Source: Umbelopsis ramanniana AG (lineage: Eukaryota; Mucoromycota; Umbelopsidomycetes; Umbelopsidales; Umbelopsidaceae). Taken from it: DNA of 64,000 nucleotides. Position 1 is the first letter of the stretch; each line of letters begins with the position of its first letter. The stretch is taken from contig NW_026252100.1 in NCBI RefSeq assembly GCF_025399195.1, forward strand, positions 62,001 through 126,000, read 5' to 3'. The notes beneath the pieces are model-generated. The model was given only the letters and a program-made list of their open reading frames with translations. It was not told the origin of the DNA and searched no databases. Shown here piece after piece: positions 22,601-34,674 of the stretch. The translations under genes and the position numbers were made by a program.

Positions 22601-23574
22601 ATGCAACATTCAAGAGCTTTTATTCTCATAGCACTGCTGGTTTGTCTATGCCAACAAGTCGCCTCTCTTGCAATCGACGTCCGTGCAAATACCCAAGAAT
22701 GCTTCTTTGAAGAATTAGATGTTGGCGACAAGATGACCGTTACATTCCAGGTACGACTGCTTTACAATTGAGCCAACCTCATCATAAAGCATGTACATGT
22801 CCGTGATGGCAGTATCGTTGGCTCCGCATATGCAAAGTTGATCCCTTTGTTCTGTTTTATGTCCATTAATGTAATCCTTTTCACTATCTCTAGGTTGGCG
22901 ATGGTGGTAATTTGGACATTGATTTCGGGGTAAGCCAAGCAGCCATTATTAGGTTTTGCAATATCCAGCATGTAGTCTCACGTTTGTCTTCAATAGATAT
23001 ATGATCCAGCAGAGCGCACCATCAGAAGCGGTCTTCGCGAATCAACTGGTACTCACGAAATCACCGCCAGCTTGAAGGGAAGACACACCTACTGCTTTAG
23101 CAACCAGATGTCTTCCGTCTCTGATAAATCTGTTAGTTTCAACGTCCACGATCTTCAAAAGCAACTAGCTGATTCAGGTAGGCACAACAATCGTTGCCGT
23201 GTTATTTTCAGTCTCAGTCTTTGAGCCAAAACCAACCTCATACTTCTGATGCCCACAGCTGTCATTGATCCATTGGAGAGAGAAATTCGTGAATTGGCAG
23301 AGTCCATGTCGGCTGTCAAGGACGAGCAAGAGTACATTGTCATCCGCGAACGTCAGCACCGTGACAGTATGTATCCATTTGTTTACTATGTGATCTACTC
23401 TATACCGTTTCACATCTTGACTAATGCGTTTGTTCCACCTTTCTTTTAGCTGCGGAAAGCACTAACTCCCGTGTTAAGTGGTGGTCATTGGGCCAGCTTG
23501 CTTTGCTTGTTGCTGTTTGCTTCTGGCAAATTTTCTATCTTAAGAGATTCTTCGAAGTCAAGCGTGTAGTATAG
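22601..23574 (+). CDS. EMP24: p24 family cargo receptor, beta type (Emp24/TMED2)
   Basis: Five exons (22601-22750, 22894-22929, 22997-23177, 23259-23366, 23450-23574) give 199 residues. There is a signal peptide of about 22 residues. A GOLD domain follows, with paired cysteines in QECFFEEL and HTYCFSN, then a coiled-coil stretch (residues ~120-160). A single membrane helix leads into a short cytosolic tail ending RFFEVKRVV. The double aromatic plus hydrophobic end matches the beta-type p24 tail that binds COPII and COPI. It cycles between ER and Golgi as a cargo receptor. The next gene lies tail to tail about 230 bp downstream. Confidence 0.92.
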
Positions 23575-23800
23575 ATGGTGCTTGCCAAGCAAGAAAAAAA
23601 AATGTAATGTTCATTTTAACCCTCCACCAAAAAACCAAAATACATATTGCCTTTGTGATTATGGGCGGAAACAAGCTATGTTGCATTCACGTTGTGATAT
23701 TCGAGAAGTTAAAAAAAATGTACAATGTAAGGAGTGGACTGTGACATATACAATACTATACAAAATATAATAGGATAAGAATGGCAAAATATATACGTGA

Positions 23801-25761
23801 CTAATGTGTTGGAGGGAGTAGTGGTGTCAGTTGGTTGATGTAGGTGTTTTTCAAGGCAGGATAAGGACATGCCAGTAGTAGCGTAGCAATGTCGTTGAAG
23901 CCGCATTTGAAGAATTGACGACGCACGTTTCCTTGCTCTAATATACCGTACTGTGATGACTGTTTCAAGGCTGGAACCTCTATTATCTTTTTCATGAGTC
24001 TAAGATGTGTATTCTATTCACAAAACATTGCTCTGGTCAGTGGAAGACAGAAATACATATAAGGTTACAGATCATCAATATTGGCTTACCAGGTATAAGA
24101 TGGCGGTATTATCGATCAATGCCGCCAGCATAGACTGTCCATTTACATCATTCAATGCGATTGTATCGTGCTGGTCGGTGTCTGTCGTGGAACTATGACC
24201 GTCATCTTGTTGAGCTTCAATACTCTGTTGCAAAATGTCATTGCTACACTCAGTATTCGGCTTTTGTATATCGAATTGGTAGTCCAATACATCGGCTAAA
24301 AAGCTTGCCGGTTTGACGGACTGCTCAACGGTAGTAGCAAGTTCTCGCATCCAACAATTAAATCTAGGCGGCTCGGATGAGCTTCGCATGCTCTGAGAGC
24401 TTGTATAATGCCGTAATGGAAAGCTCCGATTGACCAAACTGGCCGCAGACTTTTTAGATTTTATACTGGAGGAACTGCCATTCTTTTGAGAAGGCTCATC
24501 GCTAAGGAGTTCATACATGAGTCGGTATCCATTGCCAGTATCTTCATGCAAAGCAACGTCATCCGCCAATTGCAACTGATTCAGAACTTGTAAAAGGGCG
24601 AGTCGCGTTCCGACGTTGAAGGATTCCATTTTTTCGCCGCCAGGTACACCGAAGAGCAAGTCTCGGATGATATAGATAGGTTGAAGATTAGCAAAGACTG
24701 CTTTCGCTCCAGCCTGTAATAAAAATAATTACTTTTGATACAGACATAGAATTCATATGGTATGAGCTTACCGTATGTACCAACAGTGTTTTATAGCAAT
24801 TTGCAATTTCTCGCAAAAGATCGTCCAAGGATTGCCTTGCAGAAGGATTGGGTTTTAACCTCGTTAGTTTTATATTGGGTATTGCCGCTCGATTTTCAGG
24901 CAACTTCATTCATTACCTGTTTATAGAGGACGCTATTTCCCAAAGCATGAAATTGAGAGCTTCATAACCTCCTGCCTTGAGGAAAGCTTCTTCCCAACTA
25001 ATTATAGATGTGTGTGTTATGAATGTCGTGCATCATGAGGTCATATAGTCATACAAAGAATAATGGGACACTTACTCTCCATCTCCGTTCTGAAGACTAT
25101 GTTGTAAATCCTTGATTTCAGCTACAGTGATGTTCCTGAAGCTACATTCATTTAACTTGGCTGCCGCGTGAGAGGCTGTTTTAGAGTGCAATTTCTTATG
25201 ACCGACGCGTCGACTACGTAAAATGGAACGTGCACGGCCCGTACTTGGTTTGGACTTCAATTTGACAGAGTCTACACCGCGTAGTATATCTGAGACTTTG
25301 TCAGAGTCAGGGTCGTGTTCTGGCGATGATAGTGCCCGAGAACCCCGTACAGTTGACTTTGTTCGCGGTAGTGACGCCTTCAAAGTGGTGAATCTCCGAA
25401 TGGATTTAGTTTTGGGTGGTGGAACGGGCGGTTGCTCATGCACAGTGAGATTCTTCGCTGGAGACGAGGTTCGTTTGATAGTTACGGGAGGAGTATTGAC
25501 ATGGTCCTCATTCGACGTAGAATGAAGAATAACTGGCTTTTCAGCACTTGAAACAGATACGGCCGAATCCTGTTCTCTTATCGGACTTTGTTTTGGTGAA
25601 TCACTGTTTGTCTGCCGGTGAGCAGGAGGGCTAGGTGCAGGCGAGTTCGTTTCAGGAACCAGCACAACCGCCAATTCGCTCTGCTGTCCTTGACGTCGCC
25701 ACCATTTTCGTTGAAAAAATATAGCCACTTTATCAATTATTCGTTTCTGTGGTCGATCCAT
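23801..25761 (-). CDS. formin-type GBD/FH3 protein lacking FH1 and FH2 domains
   Basis: Five exons (25761-25076, 24997-24917, 24835-24772, 24713-24090, 24013-23801) give 555 residues. The first ~215 are disordered, rich in Ser, Pro and basic residues, with a PPVPPPK patch. From ~220 the sequence fits the diaphanous-formin N-terminal Rho-binding/FH3 region: EIKDLQHSL, WEEAFLKAGGYEALNFML, IANCYKTLLVHTAGAKAVF, then NVGTRLALLQVLNQL and a final helical block (LMKKIIEVPALKQSSQYGIL). In formins this half binds Rho-GTP and controls autoinhibition; the actin-nucleating FH2 half is missing here. It is not at a contig end: a stop follows at 23801 and EMP24 lies beyond. It may be a Rho effector or regulator. 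Confidence 0.78.
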
Positions 25762-27334
25762 TAACGTAGAAAGGAACAAAAAGAGAAGAAAAGAGTCGAA
25801 GACAACCTCCTTTGGACAAAGGGATTTTTTGTATTTTAAGTGGAATTACCAAATTATCCAGGTATATCCATGTCAACAACAAATATGGCCGGTCGAAGAA
25901 AAACAAATCCTTTGGAGGGCGGGATGTCTTGGAAACAATGCCGAAAATGGTAACTGTGTATTTTCTTAGTGCAAAGAAGTGCTCATCGTCCACCTCTTGG
26001 CAAAGTTAGTGTCTCATTTCCATATACCATATTGGATATCTTGTAAATAGATTGGAATCCGTTAACCAAAAGGGTGTTCCTGCACAACGTTTTGACCAGA
26101 ATGCGTGAGCTAAGGTAACAGACCTCAAGTGGCTTTTGTAAACGCGGAGTACAGTGGCGTGGTACAATCGTAAGGATTTCTCATGAACATCGTCACACAC
26201 AGAACACAGCGCACTTGAGAATGAGGTCATCCTGGGACGATGTAGGGTGTTGATGTTCTAGGAGGATGTACCTGGTTCTATCTAAGGATTTCTTCACATT
26301 TTTAATTAACTAGACTTATTTTCATTGAATGTTGTGGAGCGCATCAAGGATCTCCGCTTAAAATGCATTTCACCAATTTTGGCATAGAGAGCGATGCGTT
26401 GAGCTGCAAAGGGTTGGCAAGCTAATAGAAAGCAACGCATTGTTCACTAGAGCTAAGCAGATACTAACTAGTGTAAAGATTTAATGTGATGGTCAATGCC
26501 CTCAGCGTCTCTTGTTGATAATAAGGCAGTTCTCTACTGGCCCCAAACTGATGGGATGGATGAAATAACCATAATGTAGGTGAACGCACTCAATTAGCAG
26601 GATTCCTCGAGCACTTATTTTCGAATTTACTGCTACAGCTTTTGCACTCAGTTTAATGCCTGAAAGGTCTAAATTAAACTCCACAATATAACAGCAGTGG
26701 GTATTGTATGACGGGTATATTGAATGCCTTGAAGGATGAAAGCTATTATGCCTCTCACAGCTCTTCTTAGCATCATAATATTGTGCTGTTCATATCTCTT
26801 GATGTTCCTCGAACATAAGATAGTCCTCGATCATTCGTTTCTTTTCAATTCAAACCGTGGTTGCAAACAGTCATGTCCAACGTGTTTCTAAGAGTTTGTG
26901 TGACATTATCAGGCAACTTGATGTTCCGCTCCAAGATTGATGCCAGATGCCTGTCTAAGTTGCAGGTTAAGGCAAAAATTGATGATTATCCCAGTTAAGT
27001 AGATACGCATAGTTCGGTAAACCAGGAGTCAGCTAAACATAAGTTTGCCACCTTGATCAGTCACATCATAGCCATACCGTCAAAGTTTACCCAGAGTGTA
27101 GTCTGTGGACTTCTTTGTTCAAGCGCCATTAATTATAGGAAATGTAGAACGTGTCTTAACCTTTCTCTCTGTGGGATGTCTGGAATCACCGTTCGGTGCA
27201 ACCTAAAGAATAGCTGTTTCTAGACATTCTATATTGTGCTGTATTCAGAAGTATAAGTAGGCTTAGAGACTTTTGATTTCTCCTCTTTACCACCTTCCTT
27301 TCACCCTTCCGGTCCCCATTCCTATCTTTTAAAC
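25762..27334. other. long intergenic region
   Basis: About 1.57 kb between the GBD/FH3 gene (minus) and the secreted LysM gene (plus), so it contains both promoters. Open frames here are short and unlike protein. I recognise no repeat, tRNA or transposon remnant. A large promoter would suit a regulated secreted protein, but that is inference. Confidence 0.5.
27252..27334 (+). promoter_or_regulatory. TATA-like box and CT-rich leader of the secreted LysM gene
   Basis: TATAAG lies at 27252-27257, about 80 bp before the ATG. It is followed by a strongly pyrimidine-rich stretch (27279-27330) that ends just before the start codon. TATA plus a CT block is the usual core promoter of highly expressed fungal genes. 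Confidence 0.45.
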
Positions 27335-27943
27335 ATGAAATTCACCCTTGTTGCCGCAGCCATCGCCATCGCTGCCACTTCTGTCTCTGCACTCACCCCT
27401 GCTGCTGGATGCACCAAGTTCCACACCGTTAAGAAGGGCGATACCTGCTCTGCTGTTGCCCGTAGCAACAACATCAGCGTTCCTAAGCTCGCTGCTCTTA
27501 ACCACGGTCTCCACTGGGGACCTGGTCACTGGTGTGATAACCTTGACATCGGTAAGAAGTACTGCGTCAAGGACCCCAAGAAGTGCGCAAAGAAGGCCAA
27601 GGCCAAGGCTCTTGCTGCTAAGAAGTCTACCAAGAAGTCTACCAAGAAGACCACCAAGAAGCACACCACCACCAAGAAGCATACCACCACCAAGAAGGCT
27701 ACCACCACCAAGAAGGTTACCACCGCCCCCAAGGGTGACACTACCGGTCCTATCGCTCACAGAACCATTGCTTCCTGCAAGACCTACCACTTGGTCACCG
27801 ACAAGGATAGCTGCACCAGCCTCATCGCCAACAACCACATCTCCGCTACTGACTTCTACAAGTGGAACCCCGGTGTCCACCACGCCGGCGACCACCAGTG
27901 CGATAACTTGGACACTGGCAAGCGTTACTGCGTCAAGGCTTAA
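27335..27943 (+). CDS. secreted protein with two LysM domains and a Lys/Thr-rich linker
   Basis: One exon, 202 residues. A signal peptide of about 19 residues (hydrophobic core, cut after SVSA) is followed by a first LysM (FHTVKKGDTCSAVARSNN, ending KKYCVK). A linker of about 60 residues then consists largely of Lys and Thr in TTKK-type repeats. A second LysM comes last (YHLVTDKDSCTSLIANNH, ending KRYCVKA). Each LysM has paired cysteines, as in fungal LysM proteins. It has no catalytic domain or GPI signal. Such proteins bind chitin: they shield hyphae or, in plant and insect associates, sequester chitin fragments. Codon use is strongly C-biased compared with neighbours, pointing to high expression. 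Whether it acts as an effector here is unknown. Confidence 0.9.
   Translation: MKFTLVAAAIAIAATSVSALTPAAGCTKFHTVKKGDTCSAVARSNNISVPKLAALNHGLHWGPGHWCDNLDIGKKYCVKDPKKCAKKAKAKALAAKKSTKKSTKKTTKKHTTTKKHTTTKKATTTKKVTTAPKGDTTGPIAHRTIASCKTYHLVTDKDSCTSLIANNHISATDFYKWNPGVHHAGDHQCDNLDTGKRYCVKA
27560..27735 (+). repeat. tandem Lys/Thr codon repeat in the LysM protein linker
   Basis: Imperfect repeats of a 12-15 nt unit built from ACCACCAAGAAG run through the linker, encoding TTKK and KSTK blocks. Such units change copy number easily between strains. Confidence 0.75.
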
Positions 27944-28507
27944 GTCAATGACTTAAGTCATCCTAGTATCTCCCCCCTGCTCCATAAATCGTTATGGTTT
28001 AATGTATGAAATAAATATTGTACTGTTTATATCAGAAATCAACCTATGAAATGTAAAACACTACCTCACCATTAATATCTCTGGTGGCAACCAGGATGCT
28101 AGTCGCTTCTCTATTGTTTACAATGGACGAGGTAGCAGCTCATATAAGCCGGAGAGGTCCGTTATCACAATTTATTCGGTATTTCCTACTTGCTAATGCT
28201 CAATTACAAAAGGTATGCTTATTTCATGAAAAATGAACTGCTTTGCAGGTTTGGAGCGTTGCCTTCTATTTATGACGATTTGAGCGCTATCGACATACTA
28301 CTGATGAGGTTTACACAGTTCAATAAATCAGTATACTCTCTCTAAGGTGGGGTACGTTGAGGATCAAAGGTCCCTCGAAGCTACTTGCAAAGCCGTTGCT
28401 AAATTGAAAAGCCAGGTTCTAAATTCGTTTTTAAGTGCGGGGTTGCAATACGCTAGAATCACCAACTTTAACTCGTTCCATCAAAGGCAGATCATCTGAA
28501 TTGCGCA
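27944..28507. other. intergenic region
   Basis: 3' flank of the LysM gene (an AATAAA at about 28010) and the promoter of the NIPA-like gene. No other feature seen. Confidence 0.5.
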
Positions 28508-29981
28508 ATGCTTATCATAGGAGTTGCATTTGCCTTTGTTGGCAATGCAGTCATTGGTCTGGGTAACGTACTTCAGAAATACGCACTGCTAAGAGCAGCA
28601 AAACCTCCAGATCGACTAGGACCGCAATTACCAAAATCAGCAGCCACCACTACCTCAGGGCAGGACTTGACCCTGTCCGAACGAGCCAGGCTTGTGGTTG
28701 CTAAGCGTATCGACTCTCTGCTACAATCCGGGTATTATGGAAACCCTAACCAGCCATATTCTCGCTTTAAAGATAGACTTTGGTGGATTGGCTTCTTGGC
28801 TACTTATGCTGGAGAAGCTGGAGGCAATTGGGTTGCTCTTAGTGTCGCCAGCCCTTCGGTGGTAACCCCTCTTGGTATTGTCGGTGTCATTGCAAATATT
28901 GTGTTCGCAAACTTGCTTTTGGGAGAACAAGTCAACAAACGCCATCGTATAGGGTGAGGACCTATTTTCTTTATTATTTGTTGAAGCTGACGCAAAGTTC
29001 TCATTAGTTCGAAATAATCATTCTCCACACTCTCAAAGATATGGCTGGATTGTAGCTGGCGTCTTTTTCTTGCTATGGGCATCACTGAGTACCGATGAAG
29101 ATGATGTGAAGTTTGAAGATACCATGGACGCTGAAGGCCTTGATGGATTAAAGCAATTCATCTGTTCTACCCGGGTTCTATTTATAGCAGCTATCCTTGC
29201 CATTTCCATTGCTGTATTGATCCAATATATGAGAGGCCTTTACAAAGGTGGCAAAGAGCACGATACCAAGGCGAAGAAGAGACGCAGTATTATTGTCTCC
29301 TCTACAGACGAAGATCACCCTGATATCTCAGTTGTATCCCATTCGACTCTAGGTGCGTCACGACGCTTTCACGGTGGAGACGCAGACAAGGGCAGCAAAC
29401 ATGATTCATTCCACGCGTTCTCTGCAAGTCAAGAGCAAACTTCGACTGTTCTGGGGGTTCATGTGCTATTATGCTCGCTTCTAGGTGGTGTTACTGTAGT
29501 TACATCCAAAATAATGGTCACTTTCATAAGGTGCTGGCTCGCCTATGATGGTACGGAATCTACTTCAACCCAACTAGTCTGGTTCTTGCTCTTAATCTTC
29601 CTTTTGATTGGCACCATTGCAACCCAAGAAACGGTGAAGCAACTCACACTTCAAAAATTCTCCTTGGCTATCTTCCAGCCATTATTTTACGCTCTGTATG
29701 TGACCAACGTAACCTTACTCTCTCTGGCGATTTTCGAGACGCAGCCATACAAAATATGGCGTTTGATTAAGGTAGCGCTTGGGATGATTCTTATATCCAA
29801 AGGTGTGGGCATAATTTTGGAACAGGATTCACTTGGTATTCGCAAGCGAACAGTGTACATTATGAGGATGGTGTATAAATCGCTCACTAGTATAAATGTA
29901 TTCCAGCGCCTACTGAAAGGGCGGAGTATGCACCATAACGATGAAGCAAACGCATCCAATGAATCCATAGAACTAAAATGA
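28508..29981 (+). CDS. NIPA-like magnesium transporter family protein
   Basis: Two exons (28508-28953, 29039-29981) give 462 residues with about nine membrane helices. The N-terminus GNAVIGLGNVLQKYAL and the segment VVTPLGIVGVIANIVFANLLLGE match the EamA-like core of NIPA proteins, including the conserved TPLG loop. Between helices lies a cytosolic loop of about 90 residues rich in Ser, His and acidic residues (residues ~215-290), longer than in animal members. NIPA proteins are linked to Mg2+ uptake or to endosomal trafficking; transport has not been shown for this protein and the substrate is inferred from the family. The first ATG of the frame is used. Confidence 0.82.
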
Positions 29982-30193
29982 ATAATTCAATAAAAATAGC
30001 ATGCAACTGAAGATAGCGCAGCATTGTTTGAGATCTACTGGCAAGGGTTTTGCCAGGTGGGCTGAAGACTGTGGCGCATTACAGCTGATGCGCACAAAAA
30101 GCCAAGAGCTGAAATTTCATAAACAGCAGTACTGTGAAACGCTCCCCATTAAACTACTCTCTTCCCTTTTCCCCCATTTTATCTACTCGTCTT

Positions 30194-31031
30194 ATGTCTG
30201 CTCTACCTCCAGGTAAGTATTATTTCACTGCTTTGACGTTATATCATCTCTATTGACTTCAAAGCTATGGTAGGTTGGGATGCTCGTCAAGCTCCAGATG
30301 GTCGCTGGTAGGTTTTGTCACTTTAATCCTATTTTGAAGCCCTTAGCAAGGCTGACCGTCCTTGTTTTTAATAGGTACTTCATTGATTTGAGAACCAATA
30401 CAACGACTTGGGATGATCCCCGAAGTCATCCTCAGCAACCTTACAATATGCCTTCGCCTGCACCTTCAGCGACATCGACCTATTCTCAACAAACTCCTTC
30501 ATATTACGGTAGCCCCAACCAAAACTATCAGGAACAAAAAGGCCCCTCTGGATCATACCAAGCGCCTCCATATACACCACCCGTACAAAATTCCTATCAG
30601 CAGCAGCAATCGGTTCCTCCCCCATATCCACAAGGTGCTCCCGGCGGTCAACAATCTAGTTATTATGGTGGCCAGCCTTCTTATCAGCAGTATTCGTCTC
30701 CTCCACCACAGCAATACCAACAGCAGTATGAGCAGCCCCCATACCAACCAGCACCTTATCAGCAGTCTCCTTACCAACAGCCACCACCACCACAACAGCA
30801 GCAGCAACAGCAACAGCAACCACAGCAAGGGGGTAACAAACTCAGCAATTTCCTTTCAGGTAAGCGATGATCGTCTTTTGCGTATGACAAATAGCTCAAA
30901 TTGACGAAATTAAAAATTTTACAGGCCCTAACAGCGGTATGAAGACCGCAGGCATGATCGGAGCTGGTCTTCTTGGCGGTTTGGTGTTAGGAGAAGTTGT
31001 CGAGCATCATCATGATACTGGACGCTGGTGA
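30194..31031 (+). CDS. WW-domain protein with Pro/Gln/Tyr-rich tail
   Basis: Four exons (30194-30212, 30274-30307, 30375-30859, 30925-31031) give 214 residues. The WW domain ([28 protein letters not shown]) takes the first ~35 residues and is split by two introns; both tryptophans are present. The middle is low complexity, with repeated YQQ, PPY and poly-Gln. The C-terminus GMKTAGMIGAGLLGGLVLGEVVEHHHD is a glycine-rich hydrophobic segment common at the end of fungal WW proteins of this kind. WW domains bind PPxY peptides; this tail has PPY motifs itself, so self-association is possible. The cellular role is unknown. Confidence 0.85.
30600..30835 (+). repeat. CAG/CCA codon repeat (poly-Gln/Pro tract)
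   Basis: A run of CAG and CAA codons at ~30790-30830, preceded by repeated CAG-TAY-CAA blocks, encodes the Gln/Pro/Tyr-rich tail of the WW protein. Length variation is likely. Confidence 0.7.
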
Positions 31032-32123
31032 ACTTTGGGATTTGTCACCTGTTGACAGTGTAGTGCAGTAACACCAACTTTATATCCACATACAAGCGCT
31101 TCGATTTCAGAAACTCTAATAAAAATGAAATAGTTTGGTGAGCGAAAATGATAACCGTCCACGCATCGTGATGTCGCAGAAGGGTAGCGATGGCTTTTTT
31201 TCATCTCTCTGCGCAGCTCTATTTTTAATTGCTTGAATTCGGTTGGTCCAAATTTGCCTGCATGAGGCAATTTTTTTTTGTCAAATAGGATGATGGAAGA
31301 GGCATCAGAAAAAATTCACTACACAGAGATGCCCATCATATCAGCTTTTGACTCGGCAGCCTCTTCATAATACTCCTTCTTATTCATGTGTCAAGCTTTG
31401 AGACATTTAAGGAACCGTGTATTACTGCTTCCTGGATTATGAAATGCATCGGTAGGTTAAGGTAAGTAAAGTGGATGTAAACGTAGGAGCTATAACAAGT
31501 GTCGTAAGGTGTGAATTGTGTTTGAAGAGGCGGGTAGCCGAGTCAAAAATAGAATTGTCTAGTTGAATGATACACACTTAATTACAATTATCCTGCAAAT
31601 GTGCCTGCCTGTTTCAAAGCTGTAAATGGTCCGTGGGTTTGGGACAGTGTTTGACAGCCGCCTTTATCAAAGTGGAGTAAAAACCCAATGTCAATCAGCT
31701 TTAAAAATCACAAAGTCATTATTTAATGCGTCTGAGCACATTGCCCGTTTGTTCGCAGGGACGCCTTCGTGTTTCAATAGCTTATTGAACACGATAACTA
31801 GACCAGGCAGTCAATAGTTGAATGAGGTCATTTGATTACGAAGTGCCGCCATGACTGCTTCCATTACCTCCATAATAGCTTCTAGAAAACGCAATGCAAC
31901 CCTGGCGATGGTCACACCACAAGACCTACTTCCATTATCTCCATCCTGGTGACAAAAAGACCACGAGTAAGCAAAGAACTGGTCGTTAGTTGCGCACCCC
32001 GGACTTTCAATTGCGGCCAAGAAAGCGACTGTGATAAAAATTGATTTTTTTGCTTCCGGGGCTTTTTCCTTTATATACCTTCTGAAGAATAAAAAGAGTT
32101 TACTGTAGGGCCAGTCGACCTTT
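31032..32123. other. intergenic region upstream of MSS4
   Basis: About 1.1 kb. A TATATA element lies at ~32071-32077, about 50 bp before the MSS4 ATG. The rest has no recognisable gene; open frames are short. Confidence 0.5.
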
Positions 32124-34674
32124 ATGACCTCTGAACAACAGCAGCTCCAGATTCCGCCTATGCAAGGCAAGGAAAATGTGAACTTGGACGGTAACGCTGT
32201 TGAAGATTTGAGCGCTGTCAAACCTATTTCACCTACACCTTCACAACAATCACCTCTGCGATTATCTATGCATTTGAATCTGCATCCAGACGGCATCATG
32301 ATTGAGGAACCGCTCATTGACTCTCCTCACGACATTGGTCCTACTGATCGTATTTTGTCAAAATCGCCGTCGTTAACTGCCAACCCAAAAAAAAGTGCCA
32401 CTGCCAACGGTATACCCACTGCATCGTCCAACGGTCGATTATCAGAGTCTCTACACCCAACACGTGCGGCAACCACTACAATGATACCACAACTTCAAAA
32501 GCAACAGCAACCGTCCACTAGCATGGATTTAGCTAGTTCTCCAAACAGCATTGCCAACACTCTCTACAAAGTGGATACCTATGGCAGCATTCGGAATCCA
32601 AATCGAACGTCATTAGATAAATTGGAACGTAAAAGTACATTTGGCCCTGATCTAGGTGATCTAGCTCCTGAGGAGCAACTCATTTTAGAGCAAGAAATAG
32701 CAGCTCGTAGAGCTGCAAGACGAGCATCACGGAGGCGTCTGGAAGAAGAAGACGATGAAAGAGTCTTAATTGGTACTATGGTTGCTGAAGGCCACAGGAA
32801 TTATCAACTAATGTAAGGCAAACCTCGTGGAATACACTATGCTCCATATGCCCTTGCCACCGTTCTAACACTTTCAATGCAAAAGGTACGATATGCTGAC
32901 GGGCATTCGAATAGCGGTTAGTATTGAATTAATTGCACAATGACATCGGTACCTATGCTAATTGTTGGTGGTTTAGGTTGGACGTGTATCGGCCAAAATG
33001 AAACGAGATTTAACAGACGAAGACTTTTATGCAGCACATAAACTTGTATTTGACATGTAAGTTTCACAAAGCCACTCTACTTCCTTTCAACCTATCCCCT
33101 TATCAATTATACCCTTCACCCACCCTAGTACCGGTAATGAACTTACACCTGGTGTGAAGTACGATTTCAAATTCAAAGACTACGCTCCATGGGTATTTCG
33201 AAACCTCCGCGAAAGTTTCAAGATCGATCCTGCTGACTATATGGTAACCATTTCTGTATAAGGGCGGCGCATGTAGTCCATGTCTAACTTGAACCATGTT
33301 AGATATCCTTAACCGACAAGTACATTCTCTCCGAGCTGGGATCTCCTGGCAAAAGCGGGAGTTTTTTCTACTACTCTCGGGATTACCGATTCATTATCAA
33401 AACCATTCACCATACCGAACACAAGTTCATGCGAAAAGTTCTTCGCCAATATTATAACGTAAGTCATTTTCACCCAATGGCGGATTTTGATCCCAGTGGA
33501 CCCTTTGATCTAATTGACGTTTGGAATAAGCATGTTGTTGCCAACCCCAATACCCTTCTTTGTCGCTTTTATGGTTTACATCGTATCAAATTACCTCATG
33601 GCAGCAAGATCCATTTCGTCGTAATGGGAAATGTTTTTCCTGCCAATCGAGATGTCCATGCGACGTTTGACTTAAAGGTGAGAGGAAAAAAAAAATTATA
33701 GAGAGAATTTTTCCATTGAAAAATGAAATGGGTCATGGTTTGCTAATGCACACTCCACCTTTGTATTTAGGGATCAACGCTTGGAAGAGTCACTCCTGAT
33801 GAAGAGGTTCAGAAAAACCCCAATGCGGTTATGAAAGATCTCAACTGGGAACAGAAGAATTGCAAATTGCAGTTTGGCCCTGAGAAGAGTGTGATATTGA
33901 TGGAACAGTTACGATTGGATGTTGAGGTACAGTAGACTGAATACGGTTGAAATGGCCGGATTGACATGCACTAAACAATTACTATCGCAGCTGCTGATCA
34001 AACTCAACATTATGGATTACAGTCTTCTCGTTGGTGTACATGATTTGAGGCGCGGAAATAAGGACAATATTCGCGACAACCACCTGCAGCTCTTCCAGCC
34101 CCAAACAAAACGGATGGAGCGGCAATTATCCTTACGCAATAAACGGGAGAGCAAAGCTCAGATCGTACGCAAAGCCATTGCAAGTGCTGAAACGACAAGG
34201 CTAGACGTCTCTAAACTTCCGGAGATCATATCCACAGAGTGAGTCTTTGTATCTTTGATTTTTTGGGATGGATGGCAAAAGACGGTGTGTAGCTAATTCT
34301 TCTTACCAGGCGACGGAATTGTATCTTTTACGCCGACGATGGTGGATTTCAGTCAACGAATGAAGAGAACGAATCGACTGACATACTGTATTTTGTTGGC
34401 GTGATTGATATTTTAACGCCATACAACTATGTCAAAAAAGTTGAACACGCCTGGAAAGGGCTGACGTTGGATAAGGTAAAGGGGGGGGGGAACCCGATAT
34501 GTCGATTTGTTACTCCCTAGTGCTAACATCTACTGCCTCCATTTTCAGAAAGCCATTTCTGCTGTTCCTCCACCAGAATACGGTGCACGATTTTTACGAT
34601 TCATGCACCATTCCCTCAAACACCCTGAATATATTATGTCACCCACCTCCACTTTGGAGAAGAAGGCCCAATAA
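32124..34674 (+). CDS. MSS4: phosphatidylinositol 4-phosphate 5-kinase (Mss4/Its3)
   Basis: Ten exons (32124-32812, 32886-32916, 32977-33056, 33129-33243, 33303-33458, 33531-33677, 33771-33926, 33991-34238, 34310-34475, 34549-34674) give 637 residues. A disordered N-terminus of ~230 residues ends in a basic/acidic stretch. The PIPK core has [40 protein letters not shown] (glycine-rich loop and catalytic Lys), [39 protein letters not shown] (catalytic Asp) and a C-terminal EHAWKGL with the activation region. It makes PI(4,5)P2 at the plasma membrane from PI4P, controlling actin and secretion. Exon 2 has only 31 nt, but the frame requires it. Length is normal for fungi. Confidence 0.95.

Noticed and set aside
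27329..27895. Long minus-strand frame opposite the secreted LysM gene
   Set aside because: It is a shadow of the biased codons of the LysM gene, with Gly/Leu/Val repeats antisense to the linker.
33303..33314. ATATCCTTAAC in MSS4 looks like a U12 donor
   Set aside because: It lies in coding sequence for the conserved [10 protein letters not shown] block directly after a GT-AG intron, so it is exon.
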